From positions 9,823,501 to 9,887,500 of the forward strand of contig NC_135033.1 in NCBI RefSeq assembly GCF_051020975.1: a stretch of DNA of 64,000 nucleotides, given 5' to 3'. The notes beneath the pieces were generated by a model. It was given only the letters and a program-made list of their open reading frames with translations, was not told the origin of the DNA and did no database searches. Made by a program: the position numbers and the translations under genes. Source of the DNA: Osmia lignaria lignaria (Eukaryota; Arthropoda; Insecta; Hymenoptera; Megachilidae). This document shows, one piece after another, positions 13,593 through 24,132 of the stretch. How positions within the stretch are numbered: position 1 is the first letter of the stretch; each line of letters starts with the position of its first letter.

Positions 13593-15055
13593 AAGATTTA
13601 AAAAACGAAAAAGAAAGCGTTGTAAACTATAAAAAAAAAAAACAAACAAACAAAGGAATAGTAATTATTATTAACGTACTTAACGGTTTTTCGTTTCACG
13701 ATGTGTTATAACGTAACAGACGTGCACATACGTATTATATACATATAGATATATTATATACACAGAATTATATATATTAGATATGTCAATCTACATATAT
13801 ATATATATAATATATATGTCGAGACTCGTTTCCAGCTGGTCTGATCGGGTATTACTTTAACGATTATAATTGCGTTAACCTGGCAGCGATGCGATTGCGA
13901 GTAAAAACACTTGAAAGAGGTGCGTGCAATCACATAGGATAATTATAATAGCGTATTGTATCTCTATCGTCGTGCTTCGACGACAGCCCTAGTGAATTGG
14001 AAGGGTAAAGAATAGTAGTCCATCGACGATGAAAGTGAATAAGGAGATAACTGGTTGATACTTCTGATTATTCGATTCATAGATATAATAATTGTATATG
14101 TGCGATCGAAAAACTCGGGTAAGTAAGCATCGTTTGTAAACATAAATGATATCCACCGTGAAAAATTGGCGTTATAATGAAAATCTCGTTAATTCGTTGC
14201 AACGTGTAAATCCCAATCATCAGATATCGATATCTAAGGAAATATAAGAATAATCAGATACTCTGCTAATTCCTTCGTATGTATTGTTATTTATCTGAAG
14301 GGATTCGGTTTAATTTAAGGGAAATATGTATACAAGACGCATTAGCACACGCGATTGGATTCAATGTCCTACCAAAGGTGCATGAGATCTAATGTTTGCG
14401 TTAAATCAATTGTTGTTACTTCAAATTATTGTTCTACGGAAACACCATTATGTGAATTGTACCCGAAAAATTATCGTTTCGGATACATGCAAGTGGAGAA
14501 CCGTGGTGCGCTTTACCCATACTCGATTAGACGATGATACGTAGCTACATGCTTCTTCTACAGCATCACTGCCGGATTTAGTAGCGGTGTTTCTCTTTTT
14601 CTTTTTTTTTTTTTTTTATCGAACGAACGTACCTAATTTGACGTTGTAAATTTGAGCACAAAAATATTGTTCAAACCTGTATATTTTTAGTTGACCGTAT
14701 AAATTTGTTGACTATGTTCACAAAACAGTCATCGCTTGCTCTCGTATGCTTACTCATCGCTCATAATGGTACGGGTGCTTCGGTAAATGGAACTCTTTAC
14801 TGCTACCATTCTGACGAATCGTTTACTTGTCTGTTTATTTGTTCGAGATGAGTTTGTATTCGAGAAGCGAGAAATATTAGACGTACGGTGTACTATGAAT
14901 AGATAGTATAATGAAAATTAATATATAATAAATGAATGGACCTGTACACGTTCATTTTGTTACTTTATACAAAGTTCCCTGATTCTTTCTTTTTTTTTAA
15001 CATAAGGTGACAAGGTTTTGAAACATAATAGACTTTATTATTACTTTCATTCTCT

Positions 15056-15061
15056 CTTTAT
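15056..15061 (-). terminator. Polyadenylation signal of the unrecognised minus-strand gene
   Basis: AATAAA on the minus strand directly overlaps the end of the coding region. A second AATAAA lies near 15033. The 3' UTR is therefore very short and converges on the Pka-R2 side. Confidence 0.6.
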
Positions 15062-18000
15062 TAAACTGATGTAGACTGTTTAACTAATTGTACAAACATT
15101 GCAGCCTTTAAAAGAGACCAACTCATTTGTTCTCGTTGATCTGCGATCGCTGTTAAGTATTTATTTTTCAATGCATCGTTTAAGTATACCTCTGTGAATT
15201 CATCATTATTTGCCTTCTTATCATTATTTATAAACTTTCTTATAACATAATCTGGAGATACTACTTCAAAACCAACAATAAGATTATAAAATATTGCTGA
15301 TCCACGAGGTGGTAATACATATACGCTGTTTACTGGTGCCGATGAAGCACCTAATTCTAGAAAGTTCATTTTATAAAATTAATGTTATAGTAAATATAAA
15401 ATATCGTTCATAATTTTTTAAATATCATTAATACTATTAACATACTCTGATTTTCTATTACTTTTAGACAAGCCATGATTGCAATAGTTAACTGTTTTTG
15501 ACAGTACACCATATTTTTATTTGTTATGTGCCACAGACGAACATCTTCGGTTACATAGCTATCGCATGTGGGTAATTTTGGAATAATAGATCCTATCTAA
15601 AATACAGATGATACTTAAAGAAAACATTCAATTACATTTTTACATATCAACTTTAAGACATTTACTAATTTGATAATGTCATAACAATTGCTTCGAGGAT
15701 CCTTCTCAAACCAAGGAATGCAATCCCACTCTAACACTTCAAAAGTGTTGGTTACTAATGCCCAGCTTAATAAAGTATGCCCTACATGTATACCCAATGT
15801 AGTTTTTGGTATCTAAAACAATTTTGAAAATCATATTAATATATATAGTTACTTTATTGTCAAGAAGTAATATTAAAATAAATTAATATTAAATCAAAAT
15901 AGTATCTTATTACTTTTTATTCTAGTATATTTGCACCTGTATATTTTTTATTTCAGGAGTTACTTTATATTTCTTGTATTTATTCAGCTTAGAATTGTAA
16001 TTCAAAATTGAATGACAAAATGTATTCAATATATCAGACTCTAATTTATTCCTTAATAGTAAATCATTTAATGATTTATAGGATCCATTTGTGTCACGAC
16101 ATGATATTATCATCTCAGCATAGGGAAGTTCAATGTGTCTGTGAAAATAATACAGCAATATAATAAACAAACTACAAATTGTAATTATACAATACTTATT
16201 GATTAGAAATTAAATAATATAATGTATACTAACCTTTTCAATTGTGTTAATTTACTTTTATTTATTACTTTTAAAATTTCATTTTCTTTTTCTAACAATT
16301 GATCGGTGCTTTCATTGTTCTTTTCTATATTTTCTTTTGCTAGTGTTGAACATAGTTTCAACTGCTGAATCCACAAACTCTAATACAATAAATCATTATG
16401 TATATTGCATCATATCACTAACTGATAAAAGCATTTAAATATATATATTGTATTGTTGAAATAGATTTTTATGTAGAAAAAGGTTATGAAGACAAGAAAA
16501 GATGAATACACATATACTACTTACTTTTCTTGATTTAATTCTATAAATTGAATAACACAATGATTTCAACATTATTATTCAACAATCATTTAAATTAATT
16601 ACCGGTATATATACAGCATTTAGTAAAATTTAACTTGTTGCATTACAATTTTTAATTTTTTTGTCATTATTGCGTTACGGGGTGGCGTAAGTTAGGTACT
16701 TGCCACAGGCGTTCCATACTCTCGTTACGGTACTGGCGTCAGGTAAGCACCGGGGTCCCTGATATCCCAAGATGATATGTTGATATACAGTATCGGTGCT
16801 ACGGGGTCCCTGACACCCCAAGATGATATCAGGTCGGTAATGCAGGGAGGGATATTCATGCGACGGGGTCCCTGACACCCCGTATGCCAAAATGTCGATA
16901 TGCAAAAAGTGTTACCGATGCTTAGGGGTCCCTAACATCCCAGGATGATATCATGCCGGTAACTACAGAGCGTTACCGGCGCTTCGGGGTCCTTGACACC
17001 CCGTGTACCATAATGTCGGTATGCAAAAAGTGTCGACGATGCTTCGGGGTCCTTTGACACCCCAAGGTGATATCAGGCAGGTATCCAGAGGGACCTACAT
17101 GAAGCTAGCCGGAAGGAGTAATAAAATATGATTATTTTTAATTTTTCTTAGTCTATTTCGTTTGTAAATCGTTCTTTTGTAATTAGCAATTTTATTTCAT
17201 GAAATAAACCGAAACTTTTTAGTAATTTTTTACAATAAACAGATTTTGTGATAACTGATAACTGTAATTGATTGGAAATCGCTTGTGATTTATAAATATA
17301 TCATTTTCATTGTTTGTAAGTGAATACTTTCTTAATTATTTATAAGTTTGTTTTATAATCAATAATGGTAGTGCGCATGCGCTACAGATCCGGTCGCACC
17401 CATCACTACCTCGAACAAGTGAGTTTCACGATTTGTTCGTTTTTAGGTCTTATATTTCGCTAGATTCGGTCAAACCCATCACTATCCCAAACAAGTGAGT
17501 TTCACGATTTGTTCGTTTTCCGTTCTTATATTTCGCTAGATCCGGTCAAACCCATCACTATTCCGAACAAGTGAGTTTCATGACGTGTTCGTTTTTCGTT
17601 CTTATATTTCGCTAGTTGCTTCGGGGTCCCTGACACCCCGGTGGCATAATATCAGTATGTAGCGTCACTGGTACGACGGGGTCTCAGATACCCCGAATGC
17701 CGTAGTGTCGGTAAGCAGTATCATCGATGCTTCGGGGTCCCTGACACCCCGGATTCCAAAATGTCGGTATGCAAACAGAGTCACCGGTGCTGCGGGGTTC
17801 CTGACACCCCAAAATCATATCATGTCGGTATAGAGAGATAGTCACTGGTGCTTCGGGGTCCCTGGCACCCCGGATGCTATATTATTGATATACAAAGATA
17901 CTTACCGGCGTTTTGGGGTCCTTAATACCCCAATATGATATCAGGTCGGTATGCAGAGATGGTCACTGGTACTTCGGGGTCCCTGGCACCCCGGATGTTA

Positions 18001-20607
18001 TATTATTGGTATGCAAACATACTTACCGGCGTTTTGGGGTCTTTAATACCCCAATATGATATCAGGTCGGTATGCAGAGATGGTCACTGGTACTTCGGGG
18101 TCCCTGGGACCCCGGATGCTGTATTATTGGTATGCAAAGATACTTACCGGCGTTTTGGGGTCCTTAATCCCACAATACGATATCAGATCGTTACGCACAG
18201 GGCGTAATTGGCGCAGAGGGGTCTCTAACACCCCTGGATAATATCAGGTCCGTATGAAGAGGGCACACCAGTATAATTTTTTTCCAGAATTTATTTAATT
18301 TACATCATTTAATTTTTTTTGCTTATTAAGTAAGCTCATCGAAGGGGAATAACATTTATGATTATATCCCTCTTGTGGGTCTCAGCTGAGGACCCCATTT
18401 ATTTTACTTTTTCCAGTTATTTATATAATTTCATCCCTCATTATAGGCCAAGGCCATCTCAGTAACCCTTACATCCCTGCATTCCTTACATCGCTACATC
18501 CCTTAAATCCCTAAGTACTTTTCAATCCTACATTCCTTACATCTCTTCATCCCTCAAATCCCTACATTCTTATCATCACTTAAATCCCAGCATTATTATC
18601 ATCCCTACATTCTTTTCATCCCTACATTCCTTACATCTCTTCATCCCTTAAATCCCTACATTCTTATCATCCCTACATTCTTTCCATCCCTACATTCCTT
18701 TCATCCCTACATTCTTTTCATCCCTACACTCTTTTCATCCCTACACTCGTTTCATCCCTACATTGTTTTCATCCCTGCATTCTTTACATCTCTGCATCCC
18801 TTATAATAAATATATTATAAAGACTGCTTCAAGTAAAGGTAAGTAAAGGTAGGTAGGTTCCTTTTTTCGCCACCACAGCGCCCCCTAGCGGCAAAAATTC
18901 GAACTAAAATCTCGATGTCGAATCAGCGCTCTCTGGTTGCGAAAAAAGGAACTAAATCATGCTCCATTTCTGGCCCTCTGGCGGCAAAAATGTGAACTAA
19001 AATTTCGATGTCGAATCAGCGCCATCTGGAGGCGAAAAAGGGAACTAAATCATGCTCCATTTCTGGCCCTCTGGCGGCAAGAATGTGAACTAAAATCTCG
19101 ATGTCGAATCAGCGCCATCTGGTGGCGAAAAAAGGGACTAAATCGCGCTCCATTTCTGGCCCTCTGGCGGCAAAAATGTGAACTAAAATCTCGATGTCGA
19201 ATCAGCGCCATCTGGTGGCGAAAAAAGGAACTAAATCATGCTCCCTTTTTGGTCCTCTGGCGGCAAAAATGTGAACTAAAATTTCGATGTGGAATCAGCG
19301 CCCTCTGGTGGTAAAAGAAGAAACTTAATTTTGAAAAAATTTAGATTTTAAATTATTTTTCGCGAGACTTTACTTACCTTTACTTACCTTTACTTAAATT
19401 TACTCGAACCAGTGGCCATAAGTATATTATTTATAATATATTTATTTATAAGGGTTGAAAGGATACAGGAGATGCAGGGAGAATTCAGGGGTGTAAGGGA
19501 TACAGAGATATAAAGGGTACAGACGTATGGGATGCAAAAATGTAAGGGATGCCAAGGTATAAGGAATGCCGGCATATACGAGATGCAGGAATATAGGGAA
19601 TGTAGTGATATAAGATATCGTAGCTCTTAGCTTGATATTGCTTTCTAAAAGTTATCTTTAGAAAACGATATCAATTACCAGGTCACACCACGTGGAGGTG
19701 GCTACGTTAGTGACCCACCCTAAAACAGAACAGAACTAACGGGGTAATATTTACTCTCGCGTTGAAAATTTTTCGCAACACTACTTAAACTTGAAAATTC
19801 GAACGGGGTAATATTTACTCTCGCGTTGAAAATTTTTCGCAACACTACTTTAACTTAAAAATCCTAACGGGGTAATATTTCACTACACAACGGTATGCGG
19901 GTGGATAAATGATTATGTGATAGAGTTCGTGAGGCTGAAGTGCGAATGATGAGTGTTTAGGGTCGAGAATTGTGAACGTGACAGAATGAATTTCAAATAC
20001 GAAAGGGGAACTTTATACAATGCTTGAAGAGCAAATACCGACCCCCCTGGGGGCCAGCCCATATACTAAACTGATGCCAATATCACGAGTAAAATCGGAT
20101 AAACGTTTCAATTTCAAGAGCGATTTCGTTATCAAAGTAAGTAGTTACAATAATTAATAGTATTCATGCTTATTACTTTGATATTGAAATCCGCTCATCG
20201 CGAAATAAATTCTTGTACATATAAAAAAGAAAGTGTATTGTGAAGTCGGAGGGTCATCCGACTTCTGTACATTTTTAAACTCGAAATCTATATATGTAAA
20301 TATGTACAAGAAAACCCTATCCTGAGCTAAGGCATAAAATACACAAAAAAGCAATTTGCACGATTATCATTGTATAAAATGATACAGTGATATTCGTGTG
20401 TCACTATGCTCGCTCAAAAAATAATAATTACAACCAATTCCCGTGTCGCTACGGACCATTCGTCCTACGACATGATGGGAACCGGAGGAACTTTAAAGCA
20501 TGCGACTCACCGATCGTTGACTTGTACCACTGCTCTCGCCACGCATCTTATTAGCTCGTCTGTTGGCTCGTAAAAGAAACGGTATCCCCACTGGCCAAAG
20601 CACTCAT
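15061..20607 (-). CDS. Unrecognised multi-exon protein gene, 3' part (8 exons, 350 aa)
   Basis: I do not recognise this protein. In transcript order the exons are 20607-20511, 16540-16525, 16379-16234, 16138-15937, 15812-15666, 15596-15446 and 15356-15061, seven here plus at least one further 5' exon not found. Every junction has GT-AG signals and all phases close, giving 350 residues ending in TAA at 15063-15061. The first visible exon encodes an aromatic-rich stretch (ECFGQWGYRFFYEPTDEL). The next main exon is Lys/Glu-rich and may be helical. Later exons carry a Trp-rich segment (LLSWALVTNTFEVLEWDCIP), then LPPRGSAIFYNLIVGFEVV. No signal peptide, membrane segment or catalytic motif stands out. 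AATAAA overlaps the stop on the minus strand. Linking the exon at 20511-20607 and the 16-nt exon to the rest is inferred from phase. The 15.0-16.4 kb exons are the firmest part. Confidence 0.75.
16752..17100. repeat. 60-bp hairpin satellite, block 1 (six units)
   Basis: Units begin with GGGGTC at 16752, 16803, 16865, 16925, 16986 and 17046, so the spacing is mostly 60-62 bp. Each unit carries a short inverted repeat of the type GGGGTCCCTGACACCCC, then a variable spacer often including a GATATCA or TCGGTATGCA-like segment. The copies are diverged. The block lies in the 4-kb intron of the unrecognised minus-strand gene. Confidence 0.9.
17386..17613. repeat. 76-bp tandem repeat, three copies
   Basis: Copies start at 17386, 17462 and 17538 and are about 90% alike. 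Each begins AGATCCGGTC, contains AACAAGTGAGTTTCA and ends CTTATATTTCGCTAG. The array sits exactly between the two blocks of the 60-bp satellite and abuts the second block. Confidence 0.9.
17623..18260. repeat. 60-bp hairpin satellite, block 2 with 121-bp higher-order units
   Basis: GGGGT cores lie at 17623, 17678, 17734, 17794, 17855, 17915, 17976, 18036, 18097, 18157 and 18218. From 17855 to 18217 two unit types alternate, one with a TTCGGGGTCCCTGGCACCCC core and one with TTGGGGTCCTTAATACCCC. This makes three 121-bp dimers that resemble each other more than adjacent monomers do, so the last expansion copied dimers. Short open frames here are artefacts of the repeat. Confidence 0.9.
18440..18850. 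repeat. Left arm of composite inverted element: (CATCCCTACATTC) minisatellite
   Basis: More than twenty degenerate units of roughly 12 bp, of the type CATCCCTACATT, end in an AT-rich segment and then AAGTAAAGGTAAGTAAAGGT. The same modules occur in reverse complement at 19365-19620, so the two arms form a large imperfect inverted repeat around the 93-bp array. Confidence 0.8.
18861..19316. repeat. 93-bp tandem array with ten CTCF-like motifs
   Basis: Almost five copies of a 93-bp unit. Motif A, best form CAGCGCCATCTGGTGGCG, starts at 18924, 19017, 19110, 19203 and 19296. Motif B, GCCCTCTGGCGGC or similar, starts at 18880, 18973, 19066, 19159 and 19252. On the minus strand motif A reads CCACCAGATGGCGCT, fitting the CTCF consensus CCASYAGRKGGCRSY at every position in the two best copies. 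Motif B fits with one mismatch. All ten point the same way, alternately 44 and 49 bp apart. The 93-bp period is a multiple of three, which keeps a repetitive 125-codon frame open (18937-19314). That frame is not taken as a gene. Confidence 0.9.
19365..19620. repeat. Right arm of composite inverted element
   Basis: This holds ACCTTTACTTACCTTTACTT, then an AT-rich segment with ATAATATATTTATTTATAAG, then degenerate units such as GGGATGCAAAAATGTAAGGG. Order and sequence mirror the left arm in reverse complement. The outer end fades out near 19620. No clear target-site duplication was found. Confidence 0.75.
19738..19890. repeat. 64-bp tandem repeat, about 2.3 copies
   Basis: Copies begin AACGGGGTAATATTT at 19738, 19802 and 19866. 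The first two are nearly identical over 64 bp, and the third breaks off after about 15 bases. It lies just outside the composite inverted element, in the same intron. Confidence 0.9.
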
Positions 20608-22392
20608 CTGAAAGCATAAAAATCACGATTCTTGAATGATATATGTTTTCTCTCAATTTGTTGTAGTTAATATGCTAATATATACTATAATTTAAAAATA
20701 TGCATGCAAAACTATATGGGAATAACCACATCATAAAATACGGTAAAACACATGCAAATAAATACATCCCAAAACACATGAGGATCAAAACCATAGAACA
20801 CCATAAAATATTTGCAAAATTGTAGTAAAACACATAGGGTACCACTCCATAAAACGAACTAATATATCCGTATAAATATTCCAAAGCACATGGGAAACAC
20901 TATAGGAAACACTATAGGCAAACACAGTAACACTTGTGATAATACACTGATAAATCCATGCACGAATATCCATGGTATGAACCCGTACCGGTATATGTTT
21001 GACAGATATCCGTATCCTTCAGCGGTCGCGATAAGACTGATTAGATTTGACCTCTGTACGGGTCGCGCATGTACCGGCGCGCGGCGCGCGCAATCAAGCG
21101 TGACGTTCCGCTTCACCGGTTCCGCAGATTTAACTATTTCTATCTGATATTTGTTAATATTTGTTAATATTTGTTTAATTATTATTTTATATTTTATATT
21201 TTACAATTGTTTATTAATCAAATTATTGTTATATCTATTTAAATTGTTTATTTCTTTACATTTCCGCGTGGGTATATTGCAAAATTTTGTTTAATTATTT
21301 TATTAAAAATTATTTAATTATTATTTTTAATTTTACAATTATTTATTAATCAAACGAACGAACTGCGCCCTACAGAATGGACTAGAAACTAAATTTCTGG
21401 TCTGTTTTACCTTGCTGACGTCTTTCGCGTGTGAACAATCAACGAAATCGTGTTGGGTGCTCGTTTTATTTTATCCGACACAAAGAATATTAGTCTGGTG
21501 CCTATTTGGACAAACTATTGGCAGAAATGTTTATATTACGAATAAATCAATATAGATGAGTCCGATCCGCCATTTTCTTGACCGTTGACAGACAGCAATT
21601 TCAATATTTTATAACTTTTTAACGATTTGGATAATATAAGGATCAGACTAATATTCTTTAGAGCCTCCTGAACACGTCCCTCAAATTTTTTTGCATTTTG
21701 TTTAGATAAACATTTTGTTTAGAAAATCGTTTTACTGATGGAAAATAATCGGTTGTCTCAACTAAAAAGTTCATTTATATATTGATAGATGGCAATAGAA
21801 CAGTGTTCTGAAATGTGTTATGTATGTTTACATAATTTAAGGAAAATGTGTATCAGTCGTCATTTTATTACTTTTTTTTTAGTGAACTCTTGTTATTTTC
21901 CATGACTGATTATGATAATAAATTTTAGACTGTGAAAGTTAATTATATCAATCCCGATATGTACATATATGTATGTATATAATATATAAATTGATAAGGG
22001 TCATATGTAGTTTTAAGGTTTAGTGAAATATGTATGTATGTATTTTGGAAATATTATGATTAATAAACTTTAAATTTTTAATAATACAATTGTATTTATA
22101 TATTATTGTTAAACTAATTTTACTGAAAACTGAATTTATTGTTTTTATGAAATATATTTATACAGAAATTAGGTTATGTATGTGTCGAAACAAATTGTTT
22201 ATCGTTTCAATGTCTTTGTTGGTTTATGCGATAATTGCGATAAAAGCAGATAGCGACTTTTAATCTTTCATAAGAATATTTTTCGTTTTCTTATTAAGAA
22301 TAGTACTTTCTGAACGAAAGTCTGTACTTACATAACCTTTAAAGAGTTTTCTGCGTAGAAACACAATTCACTGATCAAATCAATTATTAAAA
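20608..22392. other. Stretch between the unrecognised gene and ribokinase
   Basis: No confident exon was found, although at least one 5' exon of the minus-strand gene should lie here or beyond. Contents: a degenerate AAACACAT-rich region (20700-20970), a CG-rich patch GGCGCGCGGCGCGCGC near 21075, and a duplicated AT-rich segment (TTTACAATTGTTTATTAATC-like at about 21200 and 21330). A possible minus-strand donor, CAGCAAG|GTAAAA, occurs near 21414. The ribokinase promoter must lie at the right end, but no TATA box is evident. Confidence 0.4.
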
Positions 22393-23905
22393 ATGTCTCC
22401 AAGAATTGTTGTCGTGGGTTCATGTATGATTGATTTTACTTGGTAAGTAATAATAATATCATAAGTATATAATCTTTTAATGGTTCGTACAGAATCACTT
22501 ACTCATTTTAATTCAGTAATTTGTTGAGTTTAACTGGTTTATCTGTTGCAGCTTTTCTCCAAGTTTACCGAAACCTGGTGAAACATTAATTGGTCATAAT
22601 TATGAGATAAAGTATGGAGGTAAAGGTGCCAACCAATGTATAGTAGCTAACAAACTTGGTGCTTCGACAGCAATTGTTGCTTCTGTATGATTCTAATAAA
22701 CATTCCATTTTTTAAACAATTAACTCGAGCAAATCTTATTCTAATACATTTTTCATACAGTTAGGTTGTGACATATATGCTCAAGAATATTTAAAGATAT
22801 TTAAGAAGGAAAACATAAATGCTTCTCATGTCCAAATACAACCAAATCAACACAGTGGAATAGCACATATAACTGTTGCTGACAATGGTAAGCAATAAAC
22901 TGCATTTAGAAACTGTCTCTATACCTTTAACAACTTTTTAAATAAAATCGTTCTCATGAAATTGAATTTCAGGTGAGAATTGCATAGTAGCTGTATTAGG
23001 ATCAAACGCTGCTTTAAGTCCGGAACACGTGGACTCTGCAGTTGACGTTATTAAGGGCGCCAACGTTTTACTATGCCAATTCGAGACACCTATAGAAACT
23101 ACATTACACGCTTTAAGGCTTTTTAAGTACCATGGTTGGTCGCATCTCGAAATGATCGTTGTTCTCTCAAGAAATCACGTTAATAACTACACGTAATGTA
23201 ATTCAACAGGTCTGTCGATAGTGAATGGAGCTCCTGTTACAAAAAAAATTGATCCGGAATTGTTGAAACTTTGCGATGTATTCTGTGTTAACGAAACTGA
23301 GGTATTCGTGAATCGGCTCATATGATACCGCTGCAAGTTAGCGTCACGTAACTGTTTGAGAAAGCAAACACTTCACAATGATAACAGAATATTTTTTTTA
23401 ATTAATTAGAATCGGCCCAGGATTGATCTCGATCGGTACATACATTAATGCTTGCATTTCTAGGCAGAGGCTATGACCGGAGTGGAGCTTGTGGGATCTT
23501 CGAGCATGGAACAGGCAATCAACATATTGTTAGATAAAGGTTGCAATACGGTAATACTTACTCTTGGAGAGCAAGGAGCAGCGTATGCATCCCAGGACGA
23601 CAGAAGCGTTAAATTGGTCCCTACCACGCGTGTTCAGCCAGTAGACACAACAGTATACTCGTTGATTCTTGCTCTGTTTAAATAATGAAATTGTCATCCG
23701 AAACATGATCAAAATTGTTTCCTAGGGAGCCGGAGATGCATTTCTGGGTGCTTTTGCATACTTCAAAGCTTATCACCCAAACCTTTCGATGAACGAATGT
23801 ATCCGAAGAGCTTGCATGGTCGCTACGGAATCTGTGCTGAAAAGCGGTACACACGCAAGCTTTCCGACCAGGAGCGATTTGTCGCCAGATTTGTTCGTCG
23901 AATGA
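22393..23905 (+). CDS. RBKS: Ribokinase, complete, 7 exons
   Basis: Ribokinase phosphorylates D-ribose on O5 with ATP to feed the pentose phosphate and nucleotide pathways in the cytosol. It belongs to the PfkB sugar-kinase family. Exons: 22393-22442, 22552-22684, 22761-22887, 22973-23134, 23210-23301, 23464-23652 and 23726-23905. All join in phase to 310 aa, the normal family length. The N-terminal strand IVVVGSCMIDF is followed by the first PfkB signature GGKGANQC at 39-46. NETE at 185-188 is the metal/phosphate motif. GAGDAFLGAF starts at 252, with Asp255 as catalytic base and the anion hole before it. Donors are GT and acceptors AG throughout; the exon 4 donor GTTGGT is weak but phase-consistent. 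AATAAA lies at 24000-24005, about 95 nt past the stop. All key residues are present, so it should be active. Confidence 0.96.
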
Positions 23906-23999
23906 ATCAAACTTACGTTTGTTTATTGTTTCTCTGTTCTTATTACAATGTTCCGTTCAAATTATTCCCCTTGTTAATCATTCGATGAAATATTTATTG

Positions 24000-24005
24000 A
24001 ATAAA
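24000..24005 (+). terminator. Polyadenylation signal of ribokinase gene
   Basis: AATAAA occurs 95 nt after the ribokinase stop codon, giving a compact 3' UTR. Confidence 0.7.
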
Positions 24006-24132
24006 ATAGATTGTTTTTTGAGAAAGAAGAATCCTAATTTCATTTTAATATAAGCGTGAAAGTGAAATGAAAGTATACGTGAGAAGATATTGATAACCGG
24101 TTTACGAAGTTGCTCGTTTAACAGAATGAATA

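Larger units (their letters stand above)
8744..14950 (+). other. Probable long 3' UTR of Pka-R2 plus intergenic DNA
   Basis: There is no convincing coding frame in these 6.2 kb. The stretch is AT-rich, with CA, TA and GA microsatellites and one small inverted-repeat insertion at 11786-11916. AATAAA at 14927-14932 is the last good plus-strand polyadenylation signal before the convergent neighbour, whose own signal lies at about 15056. Another AATAAA occurs near 11852. Whether the Pka-R2 transcript really extends this far cannot be seen from sequence alone. Confidence 0.4.

Noticed and set aside
17935..18241. Repetitive open frames over the 60-bp satellite
   Set aside because: Produced by 121-bp dimers repeating the same reading; no start context, homology or splice support.
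16680..18260. Possible CRISPR-like array because of regular short palindromes at about 60-bp spacing
   Set aside because: The spacers are themselves repeated, the host is a eukaryotic intron, and there are no cas genes. It is a satellite.
18937..19314. 125-codon repetitive open frame with basic/Trp-rich repeats
   Set aside because: It lies wholly in the 93-bp tandem array. The period is a multiple of three, so the frame stays open by construction. The array is intronic to the opposite-strand gene.
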